This document shows, in pieces, positions 1-10,600 of a stretch of DNA of 64,000 bases. The DNA comes from Xenococcaceae cyanobacterium MO_167.B27. GTDB taxonomy: Bacteria > Cyanobacteriota > Cyanobacteriia > Cyanobacteriales > Xenococcaceae. The notes beneath the pieces were generated by a model. That model was not told the origin of the DNA. It was given only the letters and a program-made list of their open reading frames with translations, and did not search any database. The stretch's first letter is position 1. Every line of letters starts with the position of its first letter. Location of the stretch: positions 62,001 through 126,000 of the forward strand of contig JASJCP010000009.1 of the NCBI GenBank assembly GCA_030065935.1, in the 5' to 3' direction. The position numbers and the translations under genes are program-made.

Positions 1-148
1 TCATAATTTGACTTGGTGAATAATCAGTAAAGTCTTGATAAGCTTGTTTTTAACTTAGAGATTTTTTCTCTAAGTTGAAGGGTGTAACAAACTAGACTTC
101 TCAGACAAGCTCTAAGTTGACGGAAGACATAACGCATAATATTTAGTT

Positions 149-2080
149 ATGGAAGGCATAAATAAATCACAAGTAGTATCTTTTGGTTCGTGGAAATCTC
201 CTATCACCTCAGACCTTATAGTCTCTCAAACCGTCGGCTTAGGGAGTGTTATCAGTGAGCGCAATTTGATTTATTGGCTGGAGTCTAGACCTACAGAAAA
301 AGGAAGAACTGTTCTAGTAAAATTAGACATTGATGGTACGACCACTGATGTTACTCCTGAACTTTTTAGCGTTAAAACCCGCGTTCATGAATATGGTGGT
401 GGATCTTACTTAATTGCAGATGATATTGTCTATTTCAGTAATAAAAGTGATAATCGTGTTTATCGACAGGTAGTAGGAAAAAATCCTGAAGTCCTGACTT
501 CTGAATCTTCAAGACGTTATGCAGATTTTATTCTGGATGAAGCTAGAAAACGCTTAATTTGTGTTTGTGAAGACCATAGTATTCCCGAACAAGAACCAGT
601 TAATAGTATTATTGCCATAGCCCTAGAGACAGGAGAAATTACTACTCTAGTAGAAGGTAATGATTTTTATACTTCTCCCCGTTTGAGTCCTGATGGTCAA
701 CAGTTAGCTTTTATCAGTTGGGATCATCCTAGTATGCCTTGGGACAGTAGCTATTTATGGCTTATGAATCTTTCATCTGGAGCAAAAAAATTAGTAGCAG
801 GGGGTACAAGGGAATCAGTTTGTGAGCCAAAATGGTCGAGGGAAGGAAAGTTATATTTTTCTAGCGATTGCAATAATTGGTGGAATCTCTATCGTCGTAA
901 TGATAACGGAAACACTGAATGTTTGCATCAGATGTCAGCAGAGTTTGCTTATCCTCATTGGGTTTTTGGTTTATCCACTTATAGTTTTATCGGAGAAGAT
1001 AATATAGTATGTGCCTATTCTCAGAATGGTTGTTGGCATTTAGGAATAATTGAAACTGCTAGTAAAAAGTTTCGTCCTATAGAAACGCCTTATACTAATA
1101 TTGCTTCTGTGCAAACTACTTCGGAAGGAGAGGTTTTATTTATTGGGGGTTGTCCTAATCAACCTACAGGGGTAATTAAGTTAGATATTGAGACAGGAAA
1201 CTGGGTCATTCTTAAACAAGCAACAGATTTAAACATCGATCCTGATTATTTTTCCCTACCTGAAGCGATCGCCTTTCCCACAGAAAACGGTCTGACAGCT
1301 TATGGTTGGTATTATCCACCCCAAAATCCCGATTATTCCCCCCCTAAAGACGAATTACCACCTTTAATTGTTAAAAGTCATGGGGGACCTACTGCTGCTG
1401 CATCGGTTAACCTCAATCTTAAAATACAGTATTGGACAAGTCGCGGTTTCGGTTATGTGGATGTTAACTACGGCGGTAGTATTGGATATGGTCGTGAGTA
1501 CCGCCAGAGATTAGACAATAACTGGGGTATTGTAGATGTGGATGATTGTATTAATGCTGCTAAATATTTGGTACAACAAGGAAAAGCAGACCAAAACCGC
1601 TTAGTGATTTCTGGTAGTAGCGCAGGGGGTTATACTACCTTAGCTGCTCTAACTTTCCGCGATACCTTTAAAGCTGGAGCTAGTTACTATGGGATTAGTG
1701 ATTTAGAAACTATAGCTCAAGATACCCACAAATTCGAGTCTCGTTATTTTGAGCGTTTAGTAGGGAAATACCCCGAAGCTAGAGAAATTTATCAACAGCG
1801 ATCGCCAATAAACTTCACCGAAAAGTTATCTTGTCCTGTAATCTTTTTCCAAGGTTTAGAAGATAAAGTAGTCCCTCCTAACCAAGCGGAAAAGATGTTT
1901 GAAGCTATTAAAAATAAGGGATTACCAGTAGCTTATGTTGTATTTGAAGACGAAGGACATAGTTTTCGACAAGGAGCTAATATCAAAAAAGCGATAGAAA
2001 GCGAATATTATTTTTATGTCCAACTGTTTGGATTTAAACCAGCCGATAATTTAGAAACTATAGAAATTATGAATAATTAG
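149..2080 (+). CDS. S9 family prolyl-oligopeptidase-type serine peptidase
   Basis: This is a serine peptidase of the prolyl-oligopeptidase (S9) family, 643 residues, the usual size of bacterial dipeptidyl/acylaminoacyl peptidases. It should cleave short peptides in the cytoplasm; no signal peptide or membrane segment is visible. The N-terminal half (about 20-370) has repeated SPDGQQLAF/WSREGKLYF-like strands of a beta-propeller. The C-terminal half is an alpha/beta hydrolase with a readable triad: Ser491 in GSSAGG, Asp572 in LEDKVVP and His604 in DEGHSF. The ATG has no clear Shine-Dalgarno sequence, as is common in cyanobacteria. It stands alone; the gene debris downstream is on the opposite strand. 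The exact peptide specificity cannot be read from sequence. Confidence 0.93.
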   Translation: MEGINKSQVVSFGSWKSPITSDLIVSQTVGLGSVISERNLIYWLESRPTEKGRTVLVKLDIDGTTTDVTPELFSVKTRVHEYGGGSYLIADDIVYFSNKSDNRVYRQVVGKNPEVLTSESSRRYADFILDEARKRLICVCEDHSIPEQEPVNSIIAIALETGEITTLVEGNDFYTSPRLSPDGQQLAFISWDHPSMPWDSSYLWLMNLSSGAKKLVAGGTRESVCEPKWSREGKLYFSSDCNNWWNLYRRNDNGNTECLHQMSAEFAYPHWVFGLSTYSFIGEDNIVCAYSQNGCWHLGIIETASKKFRPIETPYTNIASVQTTSEGEVLFIGGCPNQPTGVIKLDIETGNWVILKQATDLNIDPDYFSLPEAIAFPTENGLTAYGWYYPPQNPDYSPPKDELPPLIVKSHGGPTAAASVNLNLKIQYWTSRGFGYVDVNYGGSIGYGREYRQRLDNNWGIVDVDDCINAAKYLVQQGKADQNRLVISGSSAGGYTTLAALTFRDTFKAGASYYGISDLETIAQDTHKFESRYFERLVGKYPEAREIYQQRSPINFTEKLSCPVIFFQGLEDKVVPPNQAEKMFEAIKNKGLPVAYVVFEDEGHSFRQGANIKKAIESEYYFYVQLFGFKPADNLETIEIMNN

Positions 2081-2184
2081 TTAATAATCTAGGGTTTTTA
2101 AAGCTATAAGGTACATTCTATTATTCCCTATTCCCTATTGCATAAATTTTATGTACCTGACCAGCATGAGAATTGCTATAAAAA

Positions 2185-2296
2185 CTAAGCTTTTTGCTGT
2201 TGTAATAAGCCAGACTCAATAATTGCCATTAACTCTTCATAATCCCAAGGTTTACGAACACAACGATACAAATTAGCTCTTTCTTTAACATCTGCT
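2185..2296 (-). pseudogene. Response-regulator receiver-domain 3' fragment
   Basis: The minus strand reads about 37 codons ending in a stop, containing RANLYR, then KPWDYEELM. This matches the C-terminal end of a receiver domain of the type in which ANLYRF..KPW precedes the last helix. There is no phospho-acceptor Asp part and no start codon, so it is a remnant. It lies next to a histidine-kinase fragment on the same strand, which suggests both came from one decayed two-component locus. Confidence 0.5.
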
Positions 2297-2375
2297 ATAC
2301 CCCTTGTTTAAATTGATTTTGATATAGATTTAAAACTGTTTATATACCTTTAATGATATCGGATTTTATTTTAAT

Positions 2376-2640
2376 TTATGCAGAGTCATAACGAGCATAA
2401 GTTTTGAGAGAAAAGACTATTTTTGCTGCTTTTTCTGTAGCTATGTTAATGGTTTTAGCACTTTGTCGCAAGGTAGAAAAGTGATAAAATTGTTCCATAA
2501 TTTTTAAACCTCTTTCACCTTGGAGAAAGCAAGTAATTTGCTCTAAGTCTGGTTCTATTCCCAAATCAACAATCATATCCCCAATACTGTAGGCATCCGC
2601 AATATTTTTGGCTTCTAAATGTTTTAAAATAAATGTACAG
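2376..2640 (-). pseudogene. Histidine-kinase internal fragment
   Basis: An open stretch of about 88 codons on the minus strand contains KNIADAYSIGDMIVDLGI and later TEKAAKIVFSLKTYARYD. It resembles the dimerisation-helix region just before the ATPase domain in large cyanobacterial sensor kinases (compare their AVERASKIVFALKSYAR motif). The ATPase domain and the N-terminus are missing. A 66-codon piece starts with ATG, but a functional protein is unlikely. Confidence 0.5.
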
Positions 2641-2687
2641 TTTAGAAATATAATCTTTATATAGCAATAGTTTCAGGCGTTATATAA

Positions 2688-2790
2688 TTATCTTGCTAGA
2701 CGAAAACCAAGTTCGGCATTAGTACCTCGAAAACTAAAGAAGCACGGGTTTTGCTCAGGAGTGCTTGAGCCGGTAAAATCTTTAAAACAC
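2688..2790 (-). pseudogene. Possible formylglycine-generating-enzyme-like 3' remnant
   Basis: Directly downstream of the CHAT gene the minus strand reads about 33 codons, from KDFTGSSTPEQN to NAELGFRLAR and a stop. The ending GFRLAR after an FRG segment looks like the C-terminus of FGE-sulfatase (SUMF1) family proteins. It is too short to be certain, and a stop codon precedes it. It is probably the tail of a deleted gene. Confidence 0.3.
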
Positions 2791-2802
2791 TACCAACCCT
2801 AG

Positions 2803-5658
2803 CTATAACCAATTTCCGACTAACACATAAGGAGCCCAGTAATAAGGGTGAGGTGGAAGATTTTGAGTAGCTTCAAATCGGGGATTATCATTAAGAAAAT
2901 CGATCAGTGAAAGTTGAGCGGATTGGAGTGCATTTACTTTTTTGTTATCGGGTTTTTTTAATTCTTGATAGAATTTATCCATTAAACTAGCCGTAAATTC
3001 ATCTCCCACTGGCCATAAACTAGCGATGGTACTGCGAGTTCCCGAACGTACTGCTACTCCAGCCAAACCTAAAATAGCTTGTTCATCACCTGTCGCCGTA
3101 TTACAAGCACTTAACACGAGAAGTTCAGGAATATTAGTTGGTTCAACAGCTAGTAATTCACTCAACTCATCAATATTGATAGTTTCTCCATCACCTGTAA
3201 TAATAAAGGTCTTGTTTGGATTAGAACTAAATAAACCATGAGTTGCTAAATGAACTACATCATATGATTGCTTTTTAAGTTCACTTTTAAGTCTTGTTAC
3301 CGTAAATTCTTCATTGAGAAGCTTTTGACAATTGGGACAATCTGCTTCAATTTGTTTTAATTCTTCTGGAACCTTATTTAGTGCGGGGAAAATTTCTCCT
3401 TCTACTTGAATTTGTTGACTCACTCCAGCAGCCAGAATACTTAAGGATTTTGTATCTAATTGTTGAGGATTTATCGATTCCAATTGGATACTGGGAACTA
3501 ACGCCACACTATAGTTTTCAATCAGATATTGCTGACCATTGTATAGTGCAGCCATAGGAACTCTTTGTAAGCGATCATTGAGAACAAAAACCAGAGTTTG
3601 GATTTGCTTGGAGTTTAATTCTGATTCCAAAGGTTGAATTAGCCAATCATATAATTGTGTCAAAATCGACAACAACTTTTGAGTATTATCTTTTACTTCC
3701 GTGGGGTTCAGAGGAATAGTTCTGAAAATGTTAATCGCTGAATCATTTAAGCTCTCATTATATAAATTGTCATAGAGTCGATCTAAAGTTAAATTAAATT
3801 CTGCTTCAGTTACAGGAATTGTGATTTGTTGTAGAGGCTGTTTGGGTAAAGACAGCAATAACTCTAATCTATCGGGAAAGATAATCGGATAAATTACGGC
3901 TGCTTGACTATCAAGATCTTCAATTTGTACTGTAACCTCTGTTTCTTCTAAACAAGAATCTTGGAAAAAATTATCTAATTCTGCTATTTGTAGAGATTCA
4001 ATAACCCTTCGCGCTAGCTCCAGACGGTTTTTTTGCAGTGGTGTTTTAGATTGGCGTTGAGTAGTTTGAGGATTTAAAACTACTAGAGATTCTAATTCTT
4101 GTTCCGAAAGATCAGTTTTTAACAGCAAATCCGCTAGAGATTTATAGACAGGTTTGATCTGTTGGCGAAAATCAAATTGTAAATCTTGGTTATTTTCGTT
4201 TAAATCAGTGCGAAGGGATTGCAAAGTATTGAAAGCAGCCATGTATGATGAGATCGCACCTTTCACATCCCCTTGTTCTTTGAGTAAGTTTCCTAATTGA
4301 GATTGCCACAAATAGCTAATTTCCAAAGCATCATTAGCTAAGAGCAGAGCTTGTTGAGTTGATTGGGTTGCTTCACTTAGTAAGGTGTTACCTCTAGAAT
4401 TTTGTTGCGCTACAGGTTCTAATTGTTGCCATTGTTGGTAATATAGTTGACCCAAGTAGCCGAGAGCATAAGATTCTGCTTTTCTATCCTGTAGTGTCTT
4501 TGCTTCTTGAACAGCAGTTTTTAAGATTGGTTCGACATTACTAAGTTGTAGTAGGGTAAGTAAATTGTGAGCATAGTTAATATTTGCTGATACTGTTGTG
4601 GGATTTTGAGGTAAATTGTTAATATTTGACTCTATTTTTGGATTTAGGCGAGAAATATCTGTATTTATTTCTGTATCTAGAAGCTCTAAAAACCCTTTTG
4701 CTCTTTGAGTCAGCCGAATATCATTAGCTCTTGACCAAGAAGCAATCCGTAGATTAGCTTGTTCTTCCCACCATTGTCTAATATCTAATAACAAGCTTAA
4801 GTGATTGAGTTGTGCTTGAACTTTAGTAATAGGTTGAGTATAGGATAAAGTTTCTACTAACTTATAAGATTCAATAGCAGAGATATCAGGTTCTAAAGCT
4901 TTTGATATAGATTGAGAGGCGATAATTTCAGTAATTTGCTCATAATTCCAGCGATTTCGGGTTTGGATACCTAAAGCTCGTTCTGTATTGCCCAAACTTA
5001 ATCTAGTAGAAGGTTCTTCTCGTGAATTCAATACTTTTGATAAGCTGATTGTCAAAGCTTTTTGAGACTCTTCTAATTTCCCCTGTCGCCTCAAAACATT
5101 TCCTAGACTGCGAAATCCTATAGCTTGATTAAGAGAGAGAGCATTAGGATTTTCTGAAAACTGACTTAGTACAAATTCAACCTGTTCGGAGTTACAATCT
5201 GGCTGGTCAACGGAAAAAGCTTGCAGTAAAGTATTACAAGCTCTAGGATAAGAACCTAAATTCTGCCAAGCTTGAGCCTGATTAATCAGACTTTTAAACA
5301 ATCCTTCTTGATTCCCTATATTTTCATAAGCTTCTGCTGTTTGTTGCCAAAGACTTATTGCATCCCCAAATTGTCCTGCATTGTAGCGTTTTTGACCTTC
5401 TTTTGCGATCGCTAAAATATCAGACTCATTTTCTATCTGAGTTTGAGCTAACAATATTTTACTCTGATGTTGTTCCAAGTTGGTTGCTGAAAGAAACAAC
5501 TCGTTATGGGACAAAGCCGGAACGCAAAATGTCACAGTAAATCCCAACAAACTACCAATAATTAATCTTAATAGGTTGCGATATGGAGAATTAGTAATTC
5601 CCTTTAAAAAGGATTGAATTTGTACTCCAGTTGAAAATATACGCCGTTTTCTTGCCAT
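2803..5658 (-). CDS. TPR-CHAT caspase-like protease, apparently exported
   Basis: A 951-residue protein with a C-terminal CHAT domain (about 640-951), a caspase-like cysteine peptidase fold. The expected dyad is visible: His807 in HLATHG and Cys852 in LSACNT. The middle (about 80-510) is helical with TPR-like repeats starting at KEGQKRYNAGQFGDAI. Residues 28-50 are a hydrophobic stretch after a basic N-terminus (LIIGSLLGFTVTFCVPALS), so export or membrane anchoring is likely. The gene begins 55 bp inside the end of the TpsB gene, in another frame, so the two are translationally linked. Its position after TpsA and TpsB suggests that it processes or regulates the secreted exoprotein; that role is inferred. 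The substrate is unknown. Confidence 0.9.
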   Translation of the reverse strand: MARKRRIFSTGVQIQSFLKGITNSPYRNLLRLIIGSLLGFTVTFCVPALSHNELFLSATNLEQHQSKILLAQTQIENESDILAIAKEGQKRYNAGQFGDAISLWQQTAEAYENIGNQEGLFKSLINQAQAWQNLGSYPRACNTLLQAFSVDQPDCNSEQVEFVLSQFSENPNALSLNQAIGFRSLGNVLRRQGKLEESQKALTISLSKVLNSREEPSTRLSLGNTERALGIQTRNRWNYEQITEIIASQSISKALEPDISAIESYKLVETLSYTQPITKVQAQLNHLSLLLDIRQWWEEQANLRIASWSRANDIRLTQRAKGFLELLDTEINTDISRLNPKIESNINNLPQNPTTVSANINYAHNLLTLLQLSNVEPILKTAVQEAKTLQDRKAESYALGYLGQLYYQQWQQLEPVAQQNSRGNTLLSEATQSTQQALLLANDALEISYLWQSQLGNLLKEQGDVKGAISSYMAAFNTLQSLRTDLNENNQDLQFDFRQQIKPVYKSLADLLLKTDLSEQELESLVVLNPQTTQRQSKTPLQKNRLELARRVIESLQIAELDNFFQDSCLEETEVTVQIEDLDSQAAVIYPIIFPDRLELLLSLPKQPLQQITIPVTEAEFNLTLDRLYDNLYNESLNDSAINIFRTIPLNPTEVKDNTQKLLSILTQLYDWLIQPLESELNSKQIQTLVFVLNDRLQRVPMAALYNGQQYLIENYSVALVPSIQLESINPQQLDTKSLSILAAGVSQQIQVEGEIFPALNKVPEELKQIEADCPNCQKLLNEEFTVTRLKSELKKQSYDVVHLATHGLFSSNPNKTFIITGDGETINIDELSELLAVEPTNIPELLVLSACNTATGDEQAILGLAGVAVRSGTRSTIASLWPVGDEFTASLMDKFYQELKKPDNKKVNALQSAQLSLIDFLNDNPRFEATQNLPPHPYYWAPYVLVGNWL

Positions 5659-7406
5659 GTGTTATCCCTAGAATCGATATCTGTTAAGGGAATCCCCCAG
5701 TCTAAGCGAGCTTGCAAATTATCGCCTTGCTGCCATAGTAAACCTAATCCTGTACCTACCAAGGTGTTAGTATCAGGATCTTCTCTATCTACATTCCATG
5801 CTGTTCCAAAATCAATAAAAGGTATTAGTTGCAAGCTTCCTCGTATGTTGCGTGCTTGCACAATTGGTATTCTTAATTCTGCTGAAGCAAAGATGCCACT
5901 ATCACTTAATAAAACATCCTGACGATAACCTCTAACACTTTCTTGACCCCCTAAGCCAAAATTTTCTAAAGAAACTAAAGAGTTAGTTGCTAACTGAAAA
6001 TCCGATTTGATTAATAAACTAGTCCCAACTGAGGAATTATTCTTTGGTGTTCCTAAAAGACGCAACCATATTAGTTGTCCCCGCCAAACAAAAAACTCTC
6101 CATCCGCTTCATCACCATCGTTGATCGTAGCATCAAAAGCATCTACCCCCAGACTAAATTGAGAGCGAGCAGCGAAAAATTCTTGACGACTGCGTTGTTG
6201 CCATTCTTGAGCAAAACGAATCACCGATAAACGAATTTCCCCTTCTTCATCAGCACCAAAAGGAATGGGAAAATCTGTCCCTAGTATCTGACCATCGCTT
6301 TCTCGTCGAGACGCAGTTAAGCTAAGAGCCAATTCTTGAGTACTTTCCGCAGAGGCTTTTTGAATAACTGGCTGTCTGTAAGTAAAACTAAAATCGCGGA
6401 AATCTATCTCGATATCTGCTTCGTCTAAAGGCTCTTCCACAACCTCACTGTCGATATTTCTGAAATAAAAATTTAAAGTACCATCGCGGGCATTAATCGG
6501 TAAGGTATATTCCACCTCAAATTCGTCAATACCATCAGTATTTAGATATGCCAAGCTCAACCCATCTCCTATACCGAAGAGATTATCCTCTGATATTTTA
6601 ATTCCTCGTTCAAAACTACCAACGCTAGGATTACGATTGTTATTTAAGATGCCTTGGATACCAAATGTTTTCGCCCCATTGACATTAATATCTAAGATAT
6701 TGGTTCCTCTTCTCGTTCCAGTAGCAAGTTCGGCATTTACGCTGTCAATTAAAGGATTAAGTTGTAGTAACTGTAATGCTTCTTGCAAACTATTGATATT
6801 TAAAGGTGTTGCAGTAGCTCTTAAAACGCGATCGCGTATATAATTGTTATTGAGTCTGCCTCTGGTAACATTGACATTAATCTGTTCCAAACTACTCTCA
6901 ACAATTTGGATTTTAACCACATCCGATTCTAGTGCTTGTTCAGGAATATACGCTCCAGAAGTAATATAGCCTTCTTGTACATAAAGCTCTGTTACTTTAT
7001 TAGCTGCTTGAAGCAATTGCGGAAAAGTAATAGGTTTCCCTACAAACTCAGCAGTTACCTCTTTTAATTTTTCCTCACTAAATACCGTTCCTCCTACAAA
7101 TTCAAAACTTTCAAAAGTAAATGTACCTGGAATCTTCGGAATTTCTTGAGCAGGTATAGGTTCATCAGTAGAGGGTATCTGAAGTGGCTCTTGCTGAGGA
7201 GTTAGCGGTTGGGGTTGAGGAAGTTCAGGAAATGGAGAAGGAATAGGACTAATAGATTGTGCCAATCCCTGAGATATCGTACAAGCAACAACCAAAATCG
7301 GAGGACATATCAGAACTATAATTCTCAGACGCAATAAAGCTAGACTACAATACCAATTAGTAATCAAATTTTTAACTCTCACACCTTTTTGATTATTCTC
7401 TATCAA
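5604..7406 (-). CDS. Two-partner secretion outer-membrane transporter (TpsB, ShlB/FhaC/HecB family)
   Basis: A 600-residue Omp85-superfamily transporter that would move the TpsA exoprotein across the outer membrane. A basic N-terminus with a hydrophobic segment (about 18-50) serves as signal peptide. A proline-rich linker (about 52-90) follows, then POTRA domains (about 92-245, beginning FTFESFEFVGG) and a 16-strand-type barrel ending in EYKFNPF, with the terminal Phe typical of barrel insertion signals. GQESVRGYRQD matches the conserved VRGY motif of loop L6. It lies between tpsA (197 bp upstream) and the overlapping CHAT gene, all on the minus strand. Confidence 0.93.
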   Translation of the reverse strand: MIENNQKGVRVKNLITNWYCSLALLRLRIIVLICPPILVVACTISQGLAQSISPIPSPFPELPQPQPLTPQQEPLQIPSTDEPIPAQEIPKIPGTFTFESFEFVGGTVFSEEKLKEVTAEFVGKPITFPQLLQAANKVTELYVQEGYITSGAYIPEQALESDVVKIQIVESSLEQINVNVTRGRLNNNYIRDRVLRATATPLNINSLQEALQLLQLNPLIDSVNAELATGTRRGTNILDINVNGAKTFGIQGILNNNRNPSVGSFERGIKISEDNLFGIGDGLSLAYLNTDGIDEFEVEYTLPINARDGTLNFYFRNIDSEVVEEPLDEADIEIDFRDFSFTYRQPVIQKASAESTQELALSLTASRRESDGQILGTDFPIPFGADEEGEIRLSVIRFAQEWQQRSRQEFFAARSQFSLGVDAFDATINDGDEADGEFFVWRGQLIWLRLLGTPKNNSSVGTSLLIKSDFQLATNSLVSLENFGLGGQESVRGYRQDVLLSDSGIFASAELRIPIVQARNIRGSLQLIPFIDFGTAWNVDREDPDTNTLVGTGLGLLWQQGDNLQARLDWGIPLTDIDSRDNTWQENGVYFQLEYKFNPF

Positions 7407-7603
7407 ACATAAAAGACTAACAAATAATTTTTGTGTTGTATAAATAAATATCTAATTCTACCTAGCTCCTTATACCACTTAATTAAACCTCTGTTTCTTC
7501 TAGCTTTGCGACTTTGCGCCTCTGCGTGAGAAATAAAAATCAGTAGTTAAAACTTAATTATCTGGGAAAAAGCTATCATCTAAAACTTGTTCAATCAACA
7601 AAT

Positions 7604-10600
7604 CTACTGATTATGAGAAATTGAATTACAATCAGGATTTATATCCCCCGAATTATTAGGATTGCCATTAGGTATATTAGCAGCAAGAATCAAATTTCCT
7701 TGAGCATTAACATACCAACCCTTAGCAGGAGAAGGATACTCTTTATGTTCCGAATCTTGGCTTAGATTATTTGTCTCTTCAGAATTCTGCTGAAGTTCAT
7801 TGTCAGCATCAAAACTAATCAAGGCTTCTGTGGTGAGAGGAGAAGTAGGACTAGGAGGTAAGCCACCCCTTCCTGTAATTGTAAATTGATTTGCTTGCTT
7901 ACCCTTGTCTGTATCACAAGCACTAACTACCACCTGTTCTGAAGTTATAACTTGCTGAGGAACATCGAGAAATTCTAAATTATTTTGTACGTTTGGAGTG
8001 TTTATTTCTACGATTCCCGAAATACCTCCCTCAGCTTGAATCAGACAATCACCACACTGAAAAATTCCATCAGCATCAATGGTAATTCTTCCACCTGTTC
8101 CTCCTACTTCAGCATTAGCAGTGATGTTGCTACCTTCTAATAATGCGATAAAGTCTGCGCTAGTTGAAGGATTTGGTGGTTCAGAGTCTTCAAATAATAT
8201 ATCCTCAAATAAATCAAAATCTATGATACTAGAATCAAATCCAGAAATATTAATGTTTCCTCCATCGCTTGTTTCTTCAGAATCGGTAGATATTGTACTA
8301 TTGTTACGTAATATAACTTGATTGGAACGAATATCAATATTACCTTGACTTCCTGTTTCGGGATCAGAACTAATAGAACTTTCTTTATCTAGACTAAGAG
8401 AATCTGTCGCAATAAAAATATTACCTGCTTGAGCTGAATTTGCAGCAGTGGAACTGTTAGAACTAATAGAACTATTGTTATCTAGCTCAAGAGAATTGGC
8501 AAATACTACAATATCGCCAGCATTACCTGAGCTTGTAGTAGTTGAAAGGATAGAACTTGAACTGTCTAACAAAAGGGAATTGGTAAATACTCCAATATTG
8601 CCAGCATCACCAGAGTTTGTAGTCCTGGCAGTAATAGAACTGTTTTGAATTTGGAGTAAATCGCCAATTGTTAGAACAATATTGCCTGCATCTCCAAAAG
8701 TCTCCGTTTGACTTGCTACTACTGCGTTTTGAATAAGATTAAATTGGTTTGCATCAATTTGAATTAAGCCAGCATTACCGAAACCTAGACCTTCAGCTTG
8801 GATAGTGCTAGCACTAATTACTGAACCATTGAGAATATCAAGAGTACTATTAGGACTGCCAATAGATATGTTTCCAGCAGGAGCATTAGCAGATTCAGGG
8901 TCGTTACCATGACTTTCTGCTATGGTTGTTCCTGTTGTTACAGATACCGTAGCATTATCAATTATCACCTGATTATTAGTAAAATTACGACCAATAGAAA
9001 TACTTCCCCCTTCAGCTTCTGGAGTTGTTCCTCCTGTTTCAGCTAGAACAGCTGCTTGGTTTTCAATTGCAATATTTTCTCCTTCAATGGTAATGTCACC
9101 ACCAATACCCGAGCCAAAAGAAGTAGCAGTAACACGGGTGTCTTCTCCTCGGATGTTAACTTGTTGACCCCTTATGGTAATTGAACCTGCTCTTCCAGCA
9201 TTAAAGTCAGTCCTATTTCCAAAAAATCCTTCAGGTGGCATTCCAGGGGTATGAGGATGGGATTCTGCGTTAATCTCACTGCCTCCTTCAAGAATCACCT
9301 GTTGACTATTAATATTTCCAATTTCAATATTGTTGGCAATACCTGGCGTTTGATTTTCTAGGTGAAATCCATGAGTATCAGTAATAATTTGAGTATTGCC
9401 ATCACCTAGAGGAATATTATCTCTACCACTAATAATAATGCGATTTCCACTTGTATTAGTACCAATAAAAATACCACCAATATTACGAGCTGGCTCACCT
9501 TGAATACTCTCAGGTTGATTCCATATTTCTGAGGAAATGCCAACGCTATCATCAATAATAATTTGTTCCCCATCAATAGTAATAGTGCCAGACAATTGAT
9601 TACTCAAGCTATCAGCATCAATAGTATCTACTGGGTTAAAAAACTCAAAATCATCTTCTCTTTGGGAACCTTCGGTTATTGTAATGTTTCGTCCTTGAAT
9701 AGTAATGTTACCAGCACCAAAATTGCCTCTAGTAAGAAGAGTAGGTAATAAAGCCTCAGTACCTTGAGAAATAATTATATTTTCTCCCTGGATAATAATA
9801 TCTCCACCAAATGGGCTATAGATAAAATCTGAAGGACCAAAAGGTTGTGGTACTTCAATTCTTTCTGTGGCTGCAAGTCTAGATTCTTCTGTAATACTTA
9901 TATCTCGCCCGATAATGCTAATATCTCCACTAACCTCATTTAGTCCTGGATTATTACTAGTAGCACCTTCAGTTTCCCAAATAGAACCAGTCAGAGAAAT
10001 ATCCTGCCCGATAATGTTAATTTCTCCACTTTTCAATGTCCCTAAAGAAAATTGAATATCCTGAAAGTTACTAACACCCTCAAACCCTAATTCCCAACCT
10101 TGAGGAATTGCCGTTAGACTAACCGACTCATTACTTCCGACACTGGCAATTTCAATATTTCCTGATGGTGTGGTGATACTCGTGCTATCTAAACTAACAT
10201 TACCGCCAATAAGAGCAAAGGTGTTTCCCGATTTTAAGCTTAAATTCGCTCCTTGACTTTGTATATCCCCTGGGTTGGGAGCAAATCCCACACCTATAGG
10301 TGCAGTTACTGTTAGCAACGGTGTTTGATTGGGGTTGGCACTAAATACAGTACCATCCTCAAAGCGAATACTATTGGCACTACTACCTAAAAAAGCACCA
10401 CCAATATCTAAACTAGCACCAGAACCAAAACTAATCCCAGCAGGATTAATCAGAATTAGATTAGCACTACCATTAGCCCTAATTAAACCATCAATACTAG
10501 AAATTGAGCCACCCGTAACACGACTGATAATATTTTCTATTGACAATCCGTTATTAAAAAACGCCTCAAAACCATTGGGAACAGAAAATTCGCCAAAACT

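Noticed and set aside
822-1007. Small membrane protein encoded in another frame of the S9 peptidase gene
   Set aside because: It lies wholly inside an intact conserved gene and is best explained as a shadow frame.
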